Assembly: GCF_039908645.1 (NCBI RefSeq)
Contig: NZ_CP150917.1
Coordinates: 5,839,001 to 5,903,000, forward strand
Length of the DNA stretch: 64,000 nucleotides
DNA from: Pseudomonas helvetica
GTDB lineage: Bacteria; Pseudomonadota; Gammaproteobacteria; Pseudomonadales; Pseudomonadaceae
Direction: 5' to 3'
Below, piece after piece: positions 45,445 to 53,746 of this stretch. Made by a program: the position numbers and the translations under genes. The notes beneath the pieces are model-generated. The model did not search any database. It was not told the origin of the DNA and saw nothing but the letters and a program-made list of their open reading frames with translations. Positions within the stretch are counted from its first letter, which is position 1. Each line of letters begins with the position of its first letter.

Positions 45445-46182
45445 TCACATTCCATGCTGCCTGAGCAATCGCTCATAGCTGCCATCCTCCTTCATCGCTG
45501 CAATCTCGCGGTCGAATCCGGCAACAATCTGTTCATGGTCGGGGTTCTTCAGGCTGACCAGAATATGCAGGCTGTTTTCACTCAGAGGATTGGGCAGGAA
45601 CTCCACGGCATTGCGCACCTTGGAGGATTCGCGCGCCAGGTAATAGCGGGCAACGTATTCGTCTTCCAGGGTCAGCTTCACCCGGTCAGCGGCGAGCATG
45701 CGCACCGCCATGGGGAAGTTGTGCACCTGCACTTTCTGCAAGGCGGCGTCACCGTCAAACGCGGGTGAATAGGCGTAGCCACGCACCACGGCAACCGGAT
45801 AGGTGTGCAGCTGCTGCAAGTTGTTGTATTCGATCGGCGTGTCTTTACGCTTGAGGAAACGTATCCGGTTGAGCAGGTACTCACTGGAAAACTGCCCGAT
45901 GTGGGTGCGCTCCTCGTTGAACCAGGCATTGACCAGCACGTCGTAACGCCCTTCGCCCACACCCAGCAAAGCCCTGGCCCAAGGCACCTGCTCGAAATCA
46001 CTGGCATAACCCGCCCGCGCCAGCGCAGTACTGACAATGTCGGTTGCCACCCCGCCATTGACCAGCGTGGCATCGGTAAAGGGGGGCCAGGCATCGGCCA
46101 CCAGTCGCAGTTTTTCTGCTGTGGCGGCCTGGCTCAGCAACAGCAATCCAATCAAAGCAACAGCTCGATGCAATCGCGGCAT
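45445..46182 (-). CDS. Periplasmic solute-binding protein, SBP_bac_3 family
   Basis: A 245-residue protein with signal peptide (MPRLHRAVALIGLLLLSQAATA) followed by EKLRLVADAWPPFTDATLVN, which fits family-3 amino acid binding proteins. No permease or ATPase gene is adjacent, so this is an orphan binding protein; such proteins can serve as sensors or share permeases. The ligand cannot be told. It faces the yccS-like gene and is divergent from the elaA-like gene. Confidence 0.82.
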   Translation of the reverse strand: MPRLHRAVALIGLLLLSQAATAEKLRLVADAWPPFTDATLVNGGVATDIVSTALARAGYASDFEQVPWARALLGVGEGRYDVLVNAWFNEERTHIGQFSSEYLLNRIRFLKRKDTPIEYNNLQQLHTYPVAVVRGYAYSPAFDGDAALQKVQVHNFPMAVRMLAADRVKLTLEDEYVARYYLARESSKVRNAVEFLPNPLSENSLHILVSLKNPDHEQIVAGFDREIAAMKEDGSYERLLRQHGM

Positions 46183-46447
46183 GCTAAAAAATCCTTAGCG
46201 GGCGGGAAGCCCAGCGTGTTTTTAGCCAAAACTCGAAGGCCTGTGTGCCCAATAGCGGCCACAACCCAGGCCCTGACAGTAGTTCATTGAAGCCACAACA
46301 AACCGCTAAAAATCAGATTACACAAAGAAGACAACGTCGCGAGAAATGAATGATGGCATTTTGGCCTTTGTCACAGTTTTTTATGCCACAAGACATCCCG
46401 CTGCGGGACGCTTAGTATCGGAGCGACGTTGTTCAAGGAATGTGAAG

Positions 46448-46900
46448 ATGACAATTGATTGGGTCTGCAAACACCACAGCGATCTGGGCAAAGAGCAGTT
46501 GTACGCCATTCTGCAGTTGCGCACGCAAGTGTTCGTCGTTGAGCAGAAATGCGCCTATCAGGAAGTCGATGGGCTGGACCTGGACGGTGACACCTGCCAC
46601 TTGATGGCCTGGGACGGCGATCAGCTGGTGGCCTACCTGCGTTTGCTCGACCCGATCTCACAGGGCGGCGACGTGGTCATCGGCCGTGTGGTGATTGCCC
46701 CTCAGGCACGGGGCCAGGGCCTGGGTCATGAGTTGATGGCGCAGGGGCTCAAGCAGGCTGAGAAATACTGGCCTGAAGTGCCGATCTATCTGTCGGCCCA
46801 GGCACATTTGCAGGGGTATTACGGGAGGTACGGGTTTGTCGTGGTGGGCGAGGAATACCTGGAGGATGACATTCCGCATATCGGGATGCGCCGTCCCTAG
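46448..46900 (+). CDS. elaA: ElaA-family GNAT acetyltransferase
   Basis: A 150-residue GNAT protein of the ElaA type: ILQLRTQVFVVEQKCAYQEVDGLDLDG is the family N-terminus, GRVVIAPQARGQGLGHELM the acetyl-CoA loop, and YYGRYGFVVVGEEYLEDDIPHIGM the conserved end. Its acceptor is not known. The ATG at 46448 follows AAGGA by eight bases; an earlier start at 46346 adds an unrelated stretch. A terminator hairpin starts one base after the stop. Confidence 0.88.
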   Translation: MTIDWVCKHHSDLGKEQLYAILQLRTQVFVVEQKCAYQEVDGLDLDGDTCHLMAWDGDQLVAYLRLLDPISQGGDVVIGRVVIAPQARGQGLGHELMAQGLKQAEKYWPEVPIYLSAQAHLQGYYGRYGFVVVGEEYLEDDIPHIGMRRP

Positions 46901-46933
46901 TGATCGTTCCCATGCTCTGCGTGGGAACGATCA
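46901..46933. terminator. Inverted repeat after elaA
   Basis: TGATCGTTCCCATGC, loop TCT, GCGTGGGAACGATCA: 15-bp arms with one G-T pair. It separates two convergent genes. It lacks a T-run, and similar hairpins recur in pseudomonad genomes, so it may be a REP-type element as much as a terminator. Confidence 0.7.
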
Positions 46934-46943
46934 AGCACCTCCG

Positions 46944-47240
46944 TCAGGGATACTCCAGCACCGCTTTGATCTGCTGCACATGCTGTTCGATCCAGCGCGG
47001 ATCAATCGCCCCCCAGCTCAGAATCCGATAACGCCCGGCATGATTGCGCGCGCCCTCTTCCTGCTCGAACTCGCACACGATATCCAGATCCGCCAAGGCG
47101 GCGATGGTGTCCTGGGCTGTACGCCGCGGCATGCCGGTGACCTCGGTGAGTGCCGGGACGTTGCTGGCCAGACCACTGTCGATCAGGTACGCCACGTACA
47201 AACGGCGGTAGAAGCTGCTTTTGGTCTTGCTGACGTCCAT
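46944..47240 (-). CDS. Small winged-helix DNA-binding protein
   Basis: A 98-residue protein with MDVSKTKSSFYRRLYVAYLI at the start and a helix-turn-helix in VPALTEVTGMPRRTAQDTIAAL followed by a wing-like DIVCEFEQEEGARNHAGRYRIL. It resembles helix-turn-helix proteins annotated widely in pseudomonads, whose targets are unknown. The ATG at 47240 has a GGGAG site and lies 23 bases after the upstream metallopeptidase gene, so the two form an operon. Confidence 0.75.
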   Translation of the reverse strand: MDVSKTKSSFYRRLYVAYLIDSGLASNVPALTEVTGMPRRTAQDTIAALADLDIVCEFEQEEGARNHAGRYRILSWGAIDPRWIEQHVQQIKAVLEYP

Positions 47241-47263
47241 TCCCACACTCCCGATTCCAATGT

Positions 47264-47755
47264 TTACTGCATATCCCGCCACGTCAGGTACACCCGCAAG
47301 TCGAACTCCAACTGGTGATAGCCCGGCAGCATATGCTCGCACAGCTTGTAAAAAGCCTTGTTGTGATCGGACTCCTTGAAGTGCGCGAGTTCATGCACCA
47401 CGATCATTTTCAGAAACTGCGGCGCGGCGTCCTTGAATAACGAGGCGATGCGAATTTCTTTCTTGGCCTTGAGCTTGCCGCCCTGCACGCGCGAGATCGC
47501 CGTGTGCAGGCCGAGGGCACGGTGGGTCAGGTCGAGACGGTTGTCGAACAGCACTTTGTCGATGGCCGGCGCATTGCGCAGGTATTCCTGTTTCAACTCC
47601 AGCGCGTAGCTGTACAGCGCCTTGTCACTCTGCACCGCGTGCTTGTCCGGGTAACGCTGGCTCAGGTAGTCGCCCAGTCGATCCTGATCGATCAACTGGC
47701 GCACTTGGTCTTGCAAGGCAGCGGGATAAGCCTGGAGGTACTTCAGCGCGGTCAT
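47264..47755 (-). CDS. YgjP/WLM-type zinc metallopeptidase
   Basis: A 163-residue protein with the HExxH motif VVHELAHFKESDHNKAFYKL near its C-terminus, as in YgjP-family (M48-like, DUF45) metallopeptidases. No signal peptide or membrane segment is seen, so it acts in the cytosol. The substrate is unknown. It is paired with the downstream winged-helix gene. Confidence 0.82.
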   Translation of the reverse strand: MTALKYLQAYPAALQDQVRQLIDQDRLGDYLSQRYPDKHAVQSDKALYSYALELKQEYLRNAPAIDKVLFDNRLDLTHRALGLHTAISRVQGGKLKAKKEIRIASLFKDAAPQFLKMIVVHELAHFKESDHNKAFYKLCEHMLPGYHQLEFDLRVYLTWRDMQ

Positions 47756-47797
47756 GGGTCAACAACAGAGTGACGAAAGACCGCCAGTGTAGCGAAT

Positions 47798-49921
47798 TCA
47801 GGCGGTCAGCGCGCTCCAGTCAAACGGCTGCGCAAAGCCACCGGCATCCTCGGCCATCAGCGGCCTGGCCACCAGGAACCCTTGCACATACTGGCAACCG
47901 TTGGCCTCAAGCCATCGATACTGTGCAACGGTCTCCACGCCTTCGGCGATCACCAACATACCGAATTCCCCGCACAACTCTATGACACTGCGCACCAGCG
48001 CTGCATCCCGAGGCGAATCGGGTATCCGGGCAATCAGGTGCCGGTCGAGCTTGAGCGTGTCCAACTGCAGATCGCGTAAATGCGCCAACGAGCACGGCCC
48101 CGAACCAAAGTCATCCAGTGCCACGCGCACCCCGAGGTGGCGCAACAGACGCAGCTGTTTACGTGACTCATCAACATTTTGTATCAACGCATCTTCGGTG
48201 ATTTCAACTTCCAGCTGACACGGCTGCAGCTCATGACGCTCCAGCACCTGACGCAACTCGGTGACCAGGTTCGGCATGCCGAACTGGGTGCTGCTCAAAC
48301 TCACAGCAAGTACCAGATCCTTGGCAAACAGGGTTTCCCAGGCTTTACGCTGCTTGGCGCCGCGATGGTAAATCCAGCTGCCGAGACGACTGATCAGCCG
48401 CGCCTCTTCCAGCAGTGGCAAAAACAACCCCGGCGGGACATCGCCGACACTCGGGTGCTGCCAGCGCAGCAACGCTTCAAACCCGCGTACACGACCGTCG
48501 GCAATCGCCACCTGGGGTTGATACACCAGGTTGAAATCCTGATTTTCGATGGCTGTGCGCACGCTTTCTTCGAGCATCAGCCGCGAGCGCGCGCGACCGT
48601 TCATTTCATGGTCGTAGAAGCGATATTGCTGGCGCCCGGCACGCTTGGCCTCGTACATCGCGATGTCTGAGGCGCGCAGCAAGCCGTCAAGGTTAGAACC
48701 GCAATCGGGATAGGTTGCAATGCCGATGCTCGCGCCGAGCACCACATCCAGTCCTTCAATTTGCTGACAGATCGAGATTCGCTCGATGAGCTTCTCGGCA
48801 ATCTTCGCCGCTTGCTCGGGAAACTCCAGATCGAGCAACGCCGTGAACTCATCACCGCCCATGCGCGCCAGAATATCGAATGGCCGAAGACAGGCTTTCA
48901 ACTGCTCGGACACCCAACGCAGCACCCGGTCACCGGCATCGTGGCCCAGGGAATCGTTGACCCGTTTGAAGCCATCCAGGTCCAGGTACAACAACACCCA
49001 CGCGCTGTCGGAACGCTCACCGCGCAATAGCAGGTTTTCCGCAGTCTGGTAGAAGCCACGGCGATTGAGCAGCCCGGTCAGCGGGTCTGTGACGGCCTGG
49101 AACTCCAGCTGTTGATGCAGATGGCGCACCACCGACATGTCGAGCACGGTCACCACCATCGCCCGCTGTTCGGACGGCAATGGCGCGCAGGACAGCGCCA
49201 CCGGCACTTGCTGACCCGGCGCGGTGCGCAGGATTGCATCGTGCACGCGCCAGGTCTCACCCCGTTGATAACCGGCATAAATGTCAGATTCAGCCCACAC
49301 CGGCACGTGCGGTTTTTGCAGGAAGTCCACGAACTCCGCGCCTTGCAATTCGGTGACCGTCGCATTGAGCAGGCGGGACATGGCCGGGTTGGCGAAGCGG
49401 ATCAGGCCGTCATCACCCACCACCAGAATCCCTTCGGCGGCGTTATCCAGCACCGAGGCATTGAAGGCGCGCGCGGCTTCCAGATCCTGGCTCAAGCGCT
49501 GCAAGGCGCGGCGATTGCGCTGGTGTTCAAGCAGGGCCTGGACTTTCGGTTTGAGGATTTGCGGGTCAAACGGTTTGAACAGGTAATCCACTGCGCCACT
49601 GGCATAACCCTTGATCACCGCATCCTGGGACTGTTCGTTGGCGGTCAGGAAAATGATCGGGGTCAAACGGGTCCGCTGGCTACCGCGCATCAAACGTGCC
49701 ACTTCAAAACCGTCCATCTCTGGCATCTGCACATCGAGCAGCACCAGGTCGATTTCATGTTCGAGTAACAGGCTCAAGGCTTCAAAGCCGGAAGCCGCGG
49801 TCATCACCTGCCAGTCCTGGCGCTGTAACAACGCACGCATACTGATCAGGTTTTCAGGGTAATCATCCACGATTAGAAGAACTGAGCTGCCTTCAACTGG
49901 CTTGGGTTGCGCGCATTCCAT
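47798..49921 (-). CDS. Response regulator with REC-PAS-GGDEF-EAL domains
   Basis: A 707-residue cyclic-di-GMP protein. REC domain at residues 12-130 with phospho-acceptor D63 (LVLLDVQMPEMDG); PAS at about 155-260; GGDEF with an intact MGGDEF at about residue 340; EAL with GFEALLRW and later EITEDALIQN and LDDFGSG. Both enzymatic motifs look complete, so it may act as cyclase or phosphodiesterase; EAL proteins of this layout are usually phosphodiesterases. No partner histidine kinase is adjacent. Confidence 0.9.
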   Translation of the reverse strand: MECAQPKPVEGSSVLLIVDDYPENLISMRALLQRQDWQVMTAASGFEALSLLLEHEIDLVLLDVQMPEMDGFEVARLMRGSQRTRLTPIIFLTANEQSQDAVIKGYASGAVDYLFKPFDPQILKPKVQALLEHQRNRRALQRLSQDLEAARAFNASVLDNAAEGILVVGDDGLIRFANPAMSRLLNATVTELQGAEFVDFLQKPHVPVWAESDIYAGYQRGETWRVHDAILRTAPGQQVPVALSCAPLPSEQRAMVVTVLDMSVVRHLHQQLEFQAVTDPLTGLLNRRGFYQTAENLLLRGERSDSAWVLLYLDLDGFKRVNDSLGHDAGDRVLRWVSEQLKACLRPFDILARMGGDEFTALLDLEFPEQAAKIAEKLIERISICQQIEGLDVVLGASIGIATYPDCGSNLDGLLRASDIAMYEAKRAGRQQYRFYDHEMNGRARSRLMLEESVRTAIENQDFNLVYQPQVAIADGRVRGFEALLRWQHPSVGDVPPGLFLPLLEEARLISRLGSWIYHRGAKQRKAWETLFAKDLVLAVSLSSTQFGMPNLVTELRQVLERHELQPCQLEVEITEDALIQNVDESRKQLRLLRHLGVRVALDDFGSGPCSLAHLRDLQLDTLKLDRHLIARIPDSPRDAALVRSVIELCGEFGMLVIAEGVETVAQYRWLEANGCQYVQGFLVARPLMAEDAGGFAQPFDWSALTA

Positions 49922-50234
49922 GCTGCTTCTCTTTTGGTGACGTCAGGCCGGTACCGTCGAAAAAAACCGGACAACTCCACTCTAGACCGGGATCTGCCAA
50001 AGCAGTAGGCATCATCACGCCATCACCGATGGCAAAGCCTCAGACTCCGACTAACGGTCAGTTCCGAAGCCAGCAATACCGGGAAAAGCGCTAACTCGAC
50101 AGAACATTGACGCCAGTTATCCGCCAGACGGGCATTAACAAGCACCCGTTCTACGCTTATAAAGACTGCCCTCTAATGCGCGGGCTAGAGCTTCTGGTAC
50201 GCGCGTGCAGCTAGCATTCGCGGAAGCTTTGACC
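49922..50234. other. Intergenic gap, no gene seen
   Basis: 313 bases between divergent genes. A TATAAA box at about 50157 could serve the lyase gene. No other feature was recognised. Confidence 0.5.
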
Positions 50235-50906
50235 ATGATCGATCTCGCAACCTGGAACCTCAGTGTTCCTGTCGGCAGCCCACCGTACACCGTTGATACC
50301 GCCAAACTGGTGGACGGTTTCAAGGATCAATACTTCCACTCCGACACCGGCACGTTGTTCTTCTGGGCACCGGTGACCGGCTCCCGCACGGAAAACGCGA
50401 TTTACCCACGCACCGAGCTTCGCGAAACCTACAGCAACGGCACTTTGCGCAACTGGCTCTACCCCGACGCTGACAACTTGCTGCATGCGACCCTCGCGGT
50501 GAACCAGGTGCCGAGTTCGGGCAAGATCGTCATCGGCCAGATCCACGCCTACAACAGCCAAAAACCTTTGGTGAAAGTCGAGTACCAGTACAAAACCAGC
50601 ACCTCGACCGGCAACATCGTCGCCAAGGTGCGCATGCACCCGGACGACGATGTTGGTCGGGTGATCACCATCGCCACGGGGGTGAAGCTGGACCAGAGCT
50701 TCTCCTACCTGATCCACCTCAGCCCCGGCGGGGCCCTGGGTATCAGTGCCGCGGGCTACTCTTGGGACACCCAGATCAGCGCCACTTGGCGCGACAAGCC
50801 GCTGTACTTCAAGGCCGGGGTGTATGTGCAGGACAACACCGGATACACCAGCGAGGGTGGGAAAGTGACGTTCAGCAAGCTGAATATTGATCACAACCCG
50901 AGCTGA
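50235..50906 (+). CDS. Polysaccharide lyase family 7 (alginate lyase)
   Basis: A 223-residue PL7 lyase. The three family motifs are present: YPRTELRE (R-x-E-L-R), VIGQIHAYN (QIH) and LYFKAGVYVQ (YFKAG-Y). PL7 enzymes cleave alginate by beta-elimination; QIH suggests preference that includes guluronate or mixed blocks. There is no signal peptide with the ATG at 50235; an in-frame upstream start at 50205 does not add one. A cytosolic or unconventionally released enzyme is therefore implied. The ribosome site (CGGAAG) is weak. Confidence 0.88.
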   Translation: MIDLATWNLSVPVGSPPYTVDTAKLVDGFKDQYFHSDTGTLFFWAPVTGSRTENAIYPRTELRETYSNGTLRNWLYPDADNLLHATLAVNQVPSSGKIVIGQIHAYNSQKPLVKVEYQYKTSTSTGNIVAKVRMHPDDDVGRVITIATGVKLDQSFSYLIHLSPGGALGISAAGYSWDTQISATWRDKPLYFKAGVYVQDNTGYTSEGGKVTFSKLNIDHNPS

Positions 50907-50999
50907 CAACTTGATCTCAACCCTTGAGTACGGCTCGACAGCTGCTACGGGCATGGGAACAATCTGAGCGTCCGTAAATCCCGTAGGATTGCTCCCACT

Positions 51000-51130
51000 G
51001 TGGCGAGGGAGCTTGCTCCCGCTGGGTTGCGAAGCAGCCCCAAACCCTGCCACCTCATTTCCTCAGACACACCACACCGCCCGGTTTACGACGGCTGCGC
51101 CGTCGAGCGGGAGCAAGCTCCCTCGCCACA
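51000..51130. repeat. REPIN after the alginate lyase gene
   Basis: Arms TGTGGCGAGGGAGCTTGCTC and GAGCAAGCTCCCTCGCCACA with GGTTGCGAAGCAGCCCC and GACGGCTGCGCCGTC in the loop. Confidence 0.93.
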
Positions 51131-51298
51131 ATGGTCGCCGCACCGTCCTACACCCCGGTTGCTACCACCAAAATCGGCGCTTACAGTCAATCCCGTCAGC
51201 TGGCTTCGGTCAGCGGCAGGGTTTCGCAGCCCTTGCAAAAGAATTATCCAGCACCGTCAAAAGACAGCACAGGTAAACTCCCCTGCGTTTCGTTTCAT

Positions 51299-51377
51299 GG
51301 CGGCTGTGCGTGGGAGGCTTTCGGGTCTGCCGGGGTTTTAATTCTTTTCCTGGTCTGCGAACCCGCGCACAGCTGCC
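51299..51377 (+). promoter_or_regulatory. Structured leader upstream of the DUF6124-like gene
   Basis: Three nested helices: GGCGGCTGTGCG (51299-51310) with CGCACAGCTGCC (51366-51377), 12 bp with one G-U pair; CGGGT (51322-51326) with ACCCG (51361-51365); CCGGG (51330-51334) with CCTGG (51349-51353). The element ends 57 bases before the ATG at 51434, inside what should be the 5' leader. A ligand or function is not known. Confidence 0.55.
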
Positions 51378-51433
51378 ACCCAATTTGTTTCGCAGCGAAC
51401 GGTGGCCATTCTTTTTCTTGAAAGGATTCCGCT

Positions 51434-51727
51434 ATGACTACTCAAACCCCGCCCCGCCGCTTCACCCCCTTCACCCAGATCGCTACCGACTACCCCGTCC
51501 TGCTCATCGACAGCCACGCCCCGCTCCGCGAACTCCACGCCTGCGTCAGCGAACGCCTGCACGCAGTCCTCAGCTACCTTACCCTCATGGCCTGCACCAA
51601 CCTGCCCGACTACGCCGAGCGCGACATCAACACCGTCACCAACGTGGCGCGCTTGATGGTTCAGGACATTACCGATGTGTTCGGGGTGATTGAGCAGCGA
51701 GGGTTTGACGAGCCAGCGAATCGCTGA
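51434..51727 (+). CDS. Small DUF6124/DUF3077-like protein
   Basis: A 97-residue protein. The second part, LHACVSERLHAVLSYLTLMA followed by INTVTNVARLMVQDITDVFGVIEQ, resembles the small Pseudomonas DUF3077/DUF6124 proteins, which exist in many paralogues and have no known role. The ATG follows TTGAAAGGA. A strongly structured leader precedes it and an intrinsic terminator follows, so it is a single-gene unit. Confidence 0.72.
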   Translation: MTTQTPPRRFTPFTQIATDYPVLLIDSHAPLRELHACVSERLHAVLSYLTLMACTNLPDYAERDINTVTNVARLMVQDITDVFGVIEQRGFDEPANR

Positions 51728-51750
51728 GACTTAGGCTTATACGAACAAAA

Positions 51751-51783
51751 AAGGGGGGCCGACTGAAAGAGTCGGCGCCCTTT
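51751..51783 (+). terminator. Terminator of the DUF6124-like gene
   Basis: AAGGGGGGCCGACT and AGTCGGCGCCCTTT, 14-bp arms with one mismatch and one G-T pair, 23 bases after the stop codon. The T-run is short. Confidence 0.65.
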
Positions 51784-51976
51784 CAACTCAAAAAAATCCG
51801 CCTCACTGTGCTTTTCTGACTGATGCCAAAAAAAACCGCCCCTTTACATCTGAGAAATCTTTACAAACAAGAAACATTTATTACAGAATGAACCCTTATG
51901 ATGGCGAATATAATGTCTGTCCTATAGGTATTTTTCACATCCAAATACCCGCACCGCCTCAGGGGAACTGAGTTCC

Positions 51977-52801
51977 ATGAACACTCGAGTCATCCGCAAG
52001 AAAGCAGTCTCGGCAGTCACCATTCTCGGTATTGCCGCCATTATTTATAGTTTCCCGGTGGCCACCCTTTGGTTTCTTGCTGTGCTTTGTATTTGCGGCA
52101 TCTATGACTTCCTGCGCAATGGCATCTTCGACAAAGACATCATCAAAAAGTATTTTATAGGTGGCGGCCGCAATACGTGGTTGCTCGCACCCCTGAATAC
52201 CTTTTTCGATCTACTGTCCAAGCCAAGCCGTTACGTTTACAAGCTGCGCGATCTTCCCGAAAGCCATCAGCAAGACATCAACTACGTGATTGAAACTGCG
52301 ATGGCTCACAAGGAAGAGATCATTGCATTCCTCGATGCGCGCATGGCCCAGAAAAAGCGTGGCATGTTGTTCTTCCAATGGTATGGCCGCAAGATCGATA
52401 CCGAACTCAACATTCCCGCACTTCAGAAGAAACTGCCTTATATAAAGACCATCGGCGTATCGGTTTTCAATGAAAATCAGTCGACGTCCTTTCACTTCGG
52501 GCCTTTGCGCATGATGTACCGCGTGCTCTACAACATCATGCCCGCCGCTCACCATGACGGCGTGTACATCCAAGTCAGGAAGAAAAAACACTACTGGCAC
52601 GATGATCCGCTGTTCATCTTTGATGACACCCTGCTGCACGCCTCCTTCAACAAGAATGACGCCAAGCGCTACTGCCTGTTCCTCGACATACTGCGCCCGT
52701 CCTGGGCCTCTTTTATCCTGAACGGCATCGTCGCTTCGTTTGCGGGCGTAGCCTTCGCCTTGCGCCGGTTCTTTTACAAGAACTGGAAACTTATTCAGTA
52801 A
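51977..52801 (+). CDS. LpxO-like lipid A hydroxylase (aspartyl/asparaginyl beta-hydroxylase family)
   Basis: A 274-residue protein with two N-terminal membrane segments (about residues 10-45) and one near the C-terminus (about 245-262). The dioxygenase-like middle has HFGPLRMMYRVLY and FIFDDTLLHASFNKNDAKRYCLFLDILRP, which match the beta-hydroxylase family region of LpxO. LpxO adds a 2-hydroxyl to acyl chains of lipid A. Not every metal ligand can be placed by eye, so the exact substrate is open. A TATAAT box is at 51909-51914 in an AT-rich promoter region. Confidence 0.75.
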   Translation: MNTRVIRKKAVSAVTILGIAAIIYSFPVATLWFLAVLCICGIYDFLRNGIFDKDIIKKYFIGGGRNTWLLAPLNTFFDLLSKPSRYVYKLRDLPESHQQDINYVIETAMAHKEEIIAFLDARMAQKKRGMLFFQWYGRKIDTELNIPALQKKLPYIKTIGVSVFNENQSTSFHFGPLRMMYRVLYNIMPAAHHDGVYIQVRKKKHYWHDDPLFIFDDTLLHASFNKNDAKRYCLFLDILRPSWASFILNGIVASFAGVAFALRRFFYKNWKLIQ

Positions 52802-52845
52802 GCGTGAACAACGGGAAACCTTAGTTACCCCGTCACCCTTACCCA

Positions 52846-52871
52846 AAAAACCCGCCTCTTGGCGGGTTTTT
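52846..52871. terminator. Terminator, diverged duplicate of the fba terminator
   Basis: AAAAACCCGCC, loop TCTT, GGCGGGTTTTT. It works for the lpxO-like gene on the + strand and is near-identical to the fba terminator at 53695-53722. Confidence 0.88.
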
Positions 52872-52875
52872 CGTT

Positions 52876-52960
52876 AGTGCTATTAAACGCTCAGATTTAG
52901 TTAACCTTGGCGCTCAATTCACCTATCAAGTACGCTGGACCATCGCCCAGCGATGAGGTT
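52876..52960 (-). pseudogene. Fragment of the fba 3' end (duplicate)
   Basis: Read on the minus strand this encodes M-V-Q-R, then a 1-bp deletion, then L-I-G-E-L-S-A-K-V-N-stop, against [19 protein letters not shown] in the intact fba. Nucleotide identity to 53726-53813 is about 80-85 per cent by eye, fading near 52960. It is a dead copy of the gene end. The next 130 bases up to the orphan gene show no gene. Confidence 0.8.
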
Positions 52961-53093
52961 TCGCAGCCCCTCTGGATTGAGCCACCCAGGTTTGATACAC
53001 CCGCGAATGGATGAGGATTCAGTTTATATAATCAAAGGCGGGGGCGGATTAATGAATCCACACCCTCACCTTAAATAAGCTGCCCTAGCGATT

Positions 53094-53465
53094 TCACGGC
53101 GTAAATTGTGCGCTCAATACTTCAAATTGATGCCGGTTGCTATTGGCACCTGAAACCACTTCAAATTCCAGAAAGGCTCGATGTTTCTCAGAGAAATAAT
53201 AGCCCCCTTGGAAGAGGGTCCCCGCACCTCCAGACGGGATTGCCCCCAAACTTTTACTCTGCCCTGCGCCGGTCAGAAGAACTATTGCACCCACTGCCGC
53301 TGTCTTTAGCTTCACAGAATATGTCACGTTCAAAAGACCATTCCGCCCCCAATCTTTTGTATACGAAATTACAGTGCTCACCGAACCCGCGCTATTGCCG
53401 GAACTGGATGATGTTTCCTGTACCGAATCGTCGCCATCCCCATATGTATTATCTGCCATAGACAT
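53094..53465 (-). CDS. Orphan hypothetical protein in the fba-end insert
   Basis: A 123-residue protein, start ATG at 53465 after AAAGGA. The N-terminus is acidic and Ser-rich (DNTYGDGDDSVQETSSSSGN); the rest looks like beta-strands (WGRNGLLNVTYSVKLKTAAV, YYFSEKHRAFLEFEVVSG, HQFEVLSAQFTP). No signal peptide, Cys or known domain is seen. G+C is lower than in the neighbours. It lies between two copies of the fba terminator and gene end, so it was probably acquired. The function cannot be inferred. Confidence 0.6.
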   Translation of the reverse strand: MSMADNTYGDGDDSVQETSSSSGNSAGSVSTVISYTKDWGRNGLLNVTYSVKLKTAAVGAIVLLTGAGQSKSLGAIPSGGAGTLFQGGYYFSEKHRAFLEFEVVSGANSNRHQFEVLSAQFTP

Positions 53466-53694
53466 AGCCGCTATCCTTTCACTCAAAGATATAAGAGGGA
53501 GTAGATTCAAATATCTGGACACCCACACTTTTGCGTTACGATGCGAATGGTAGCCCTCTCCTGACACTGAACCAACTGTCAGAAATAACAGTCCTTAATA
53601 CACATTCAGATTAACCAGACAATACATCTATCACAAAAAGTATAAGTCGTTCATCAATAACTCCGAGAGATAATCTCCACTTTTTAGCGCCAAC

Positions 53695-53722
53695 AAAAAA
53701 CCCGCCTCTCGGCGGGTTTTTT
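53695..53722. terminator. Terminator of fba
   Basis: AAAAAACCCGCC, loop TCTC, GGCGGGTTTTTT, 25 bases beyond the fba stop; usable on both strands. Confidence 0.9.
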
Positions 53723-53746
53723 ATTAGTGCTATCAAACGCTCAAAC

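Noticed and set aside
51131..51421. 96-codon open frame upstream of the DUF6124-like gene
   Set aside because: It begins at a REPIN edge and runs through the structured leader; it lacks a ribosome site, so the RNA structure explains the sequence better.
53108..53461. 117-codon + strand frame opposite the orphan gene
   Set aside because: No ribosome site; the minus-strand frame has a good AAAGGA site and more protein-like composition.
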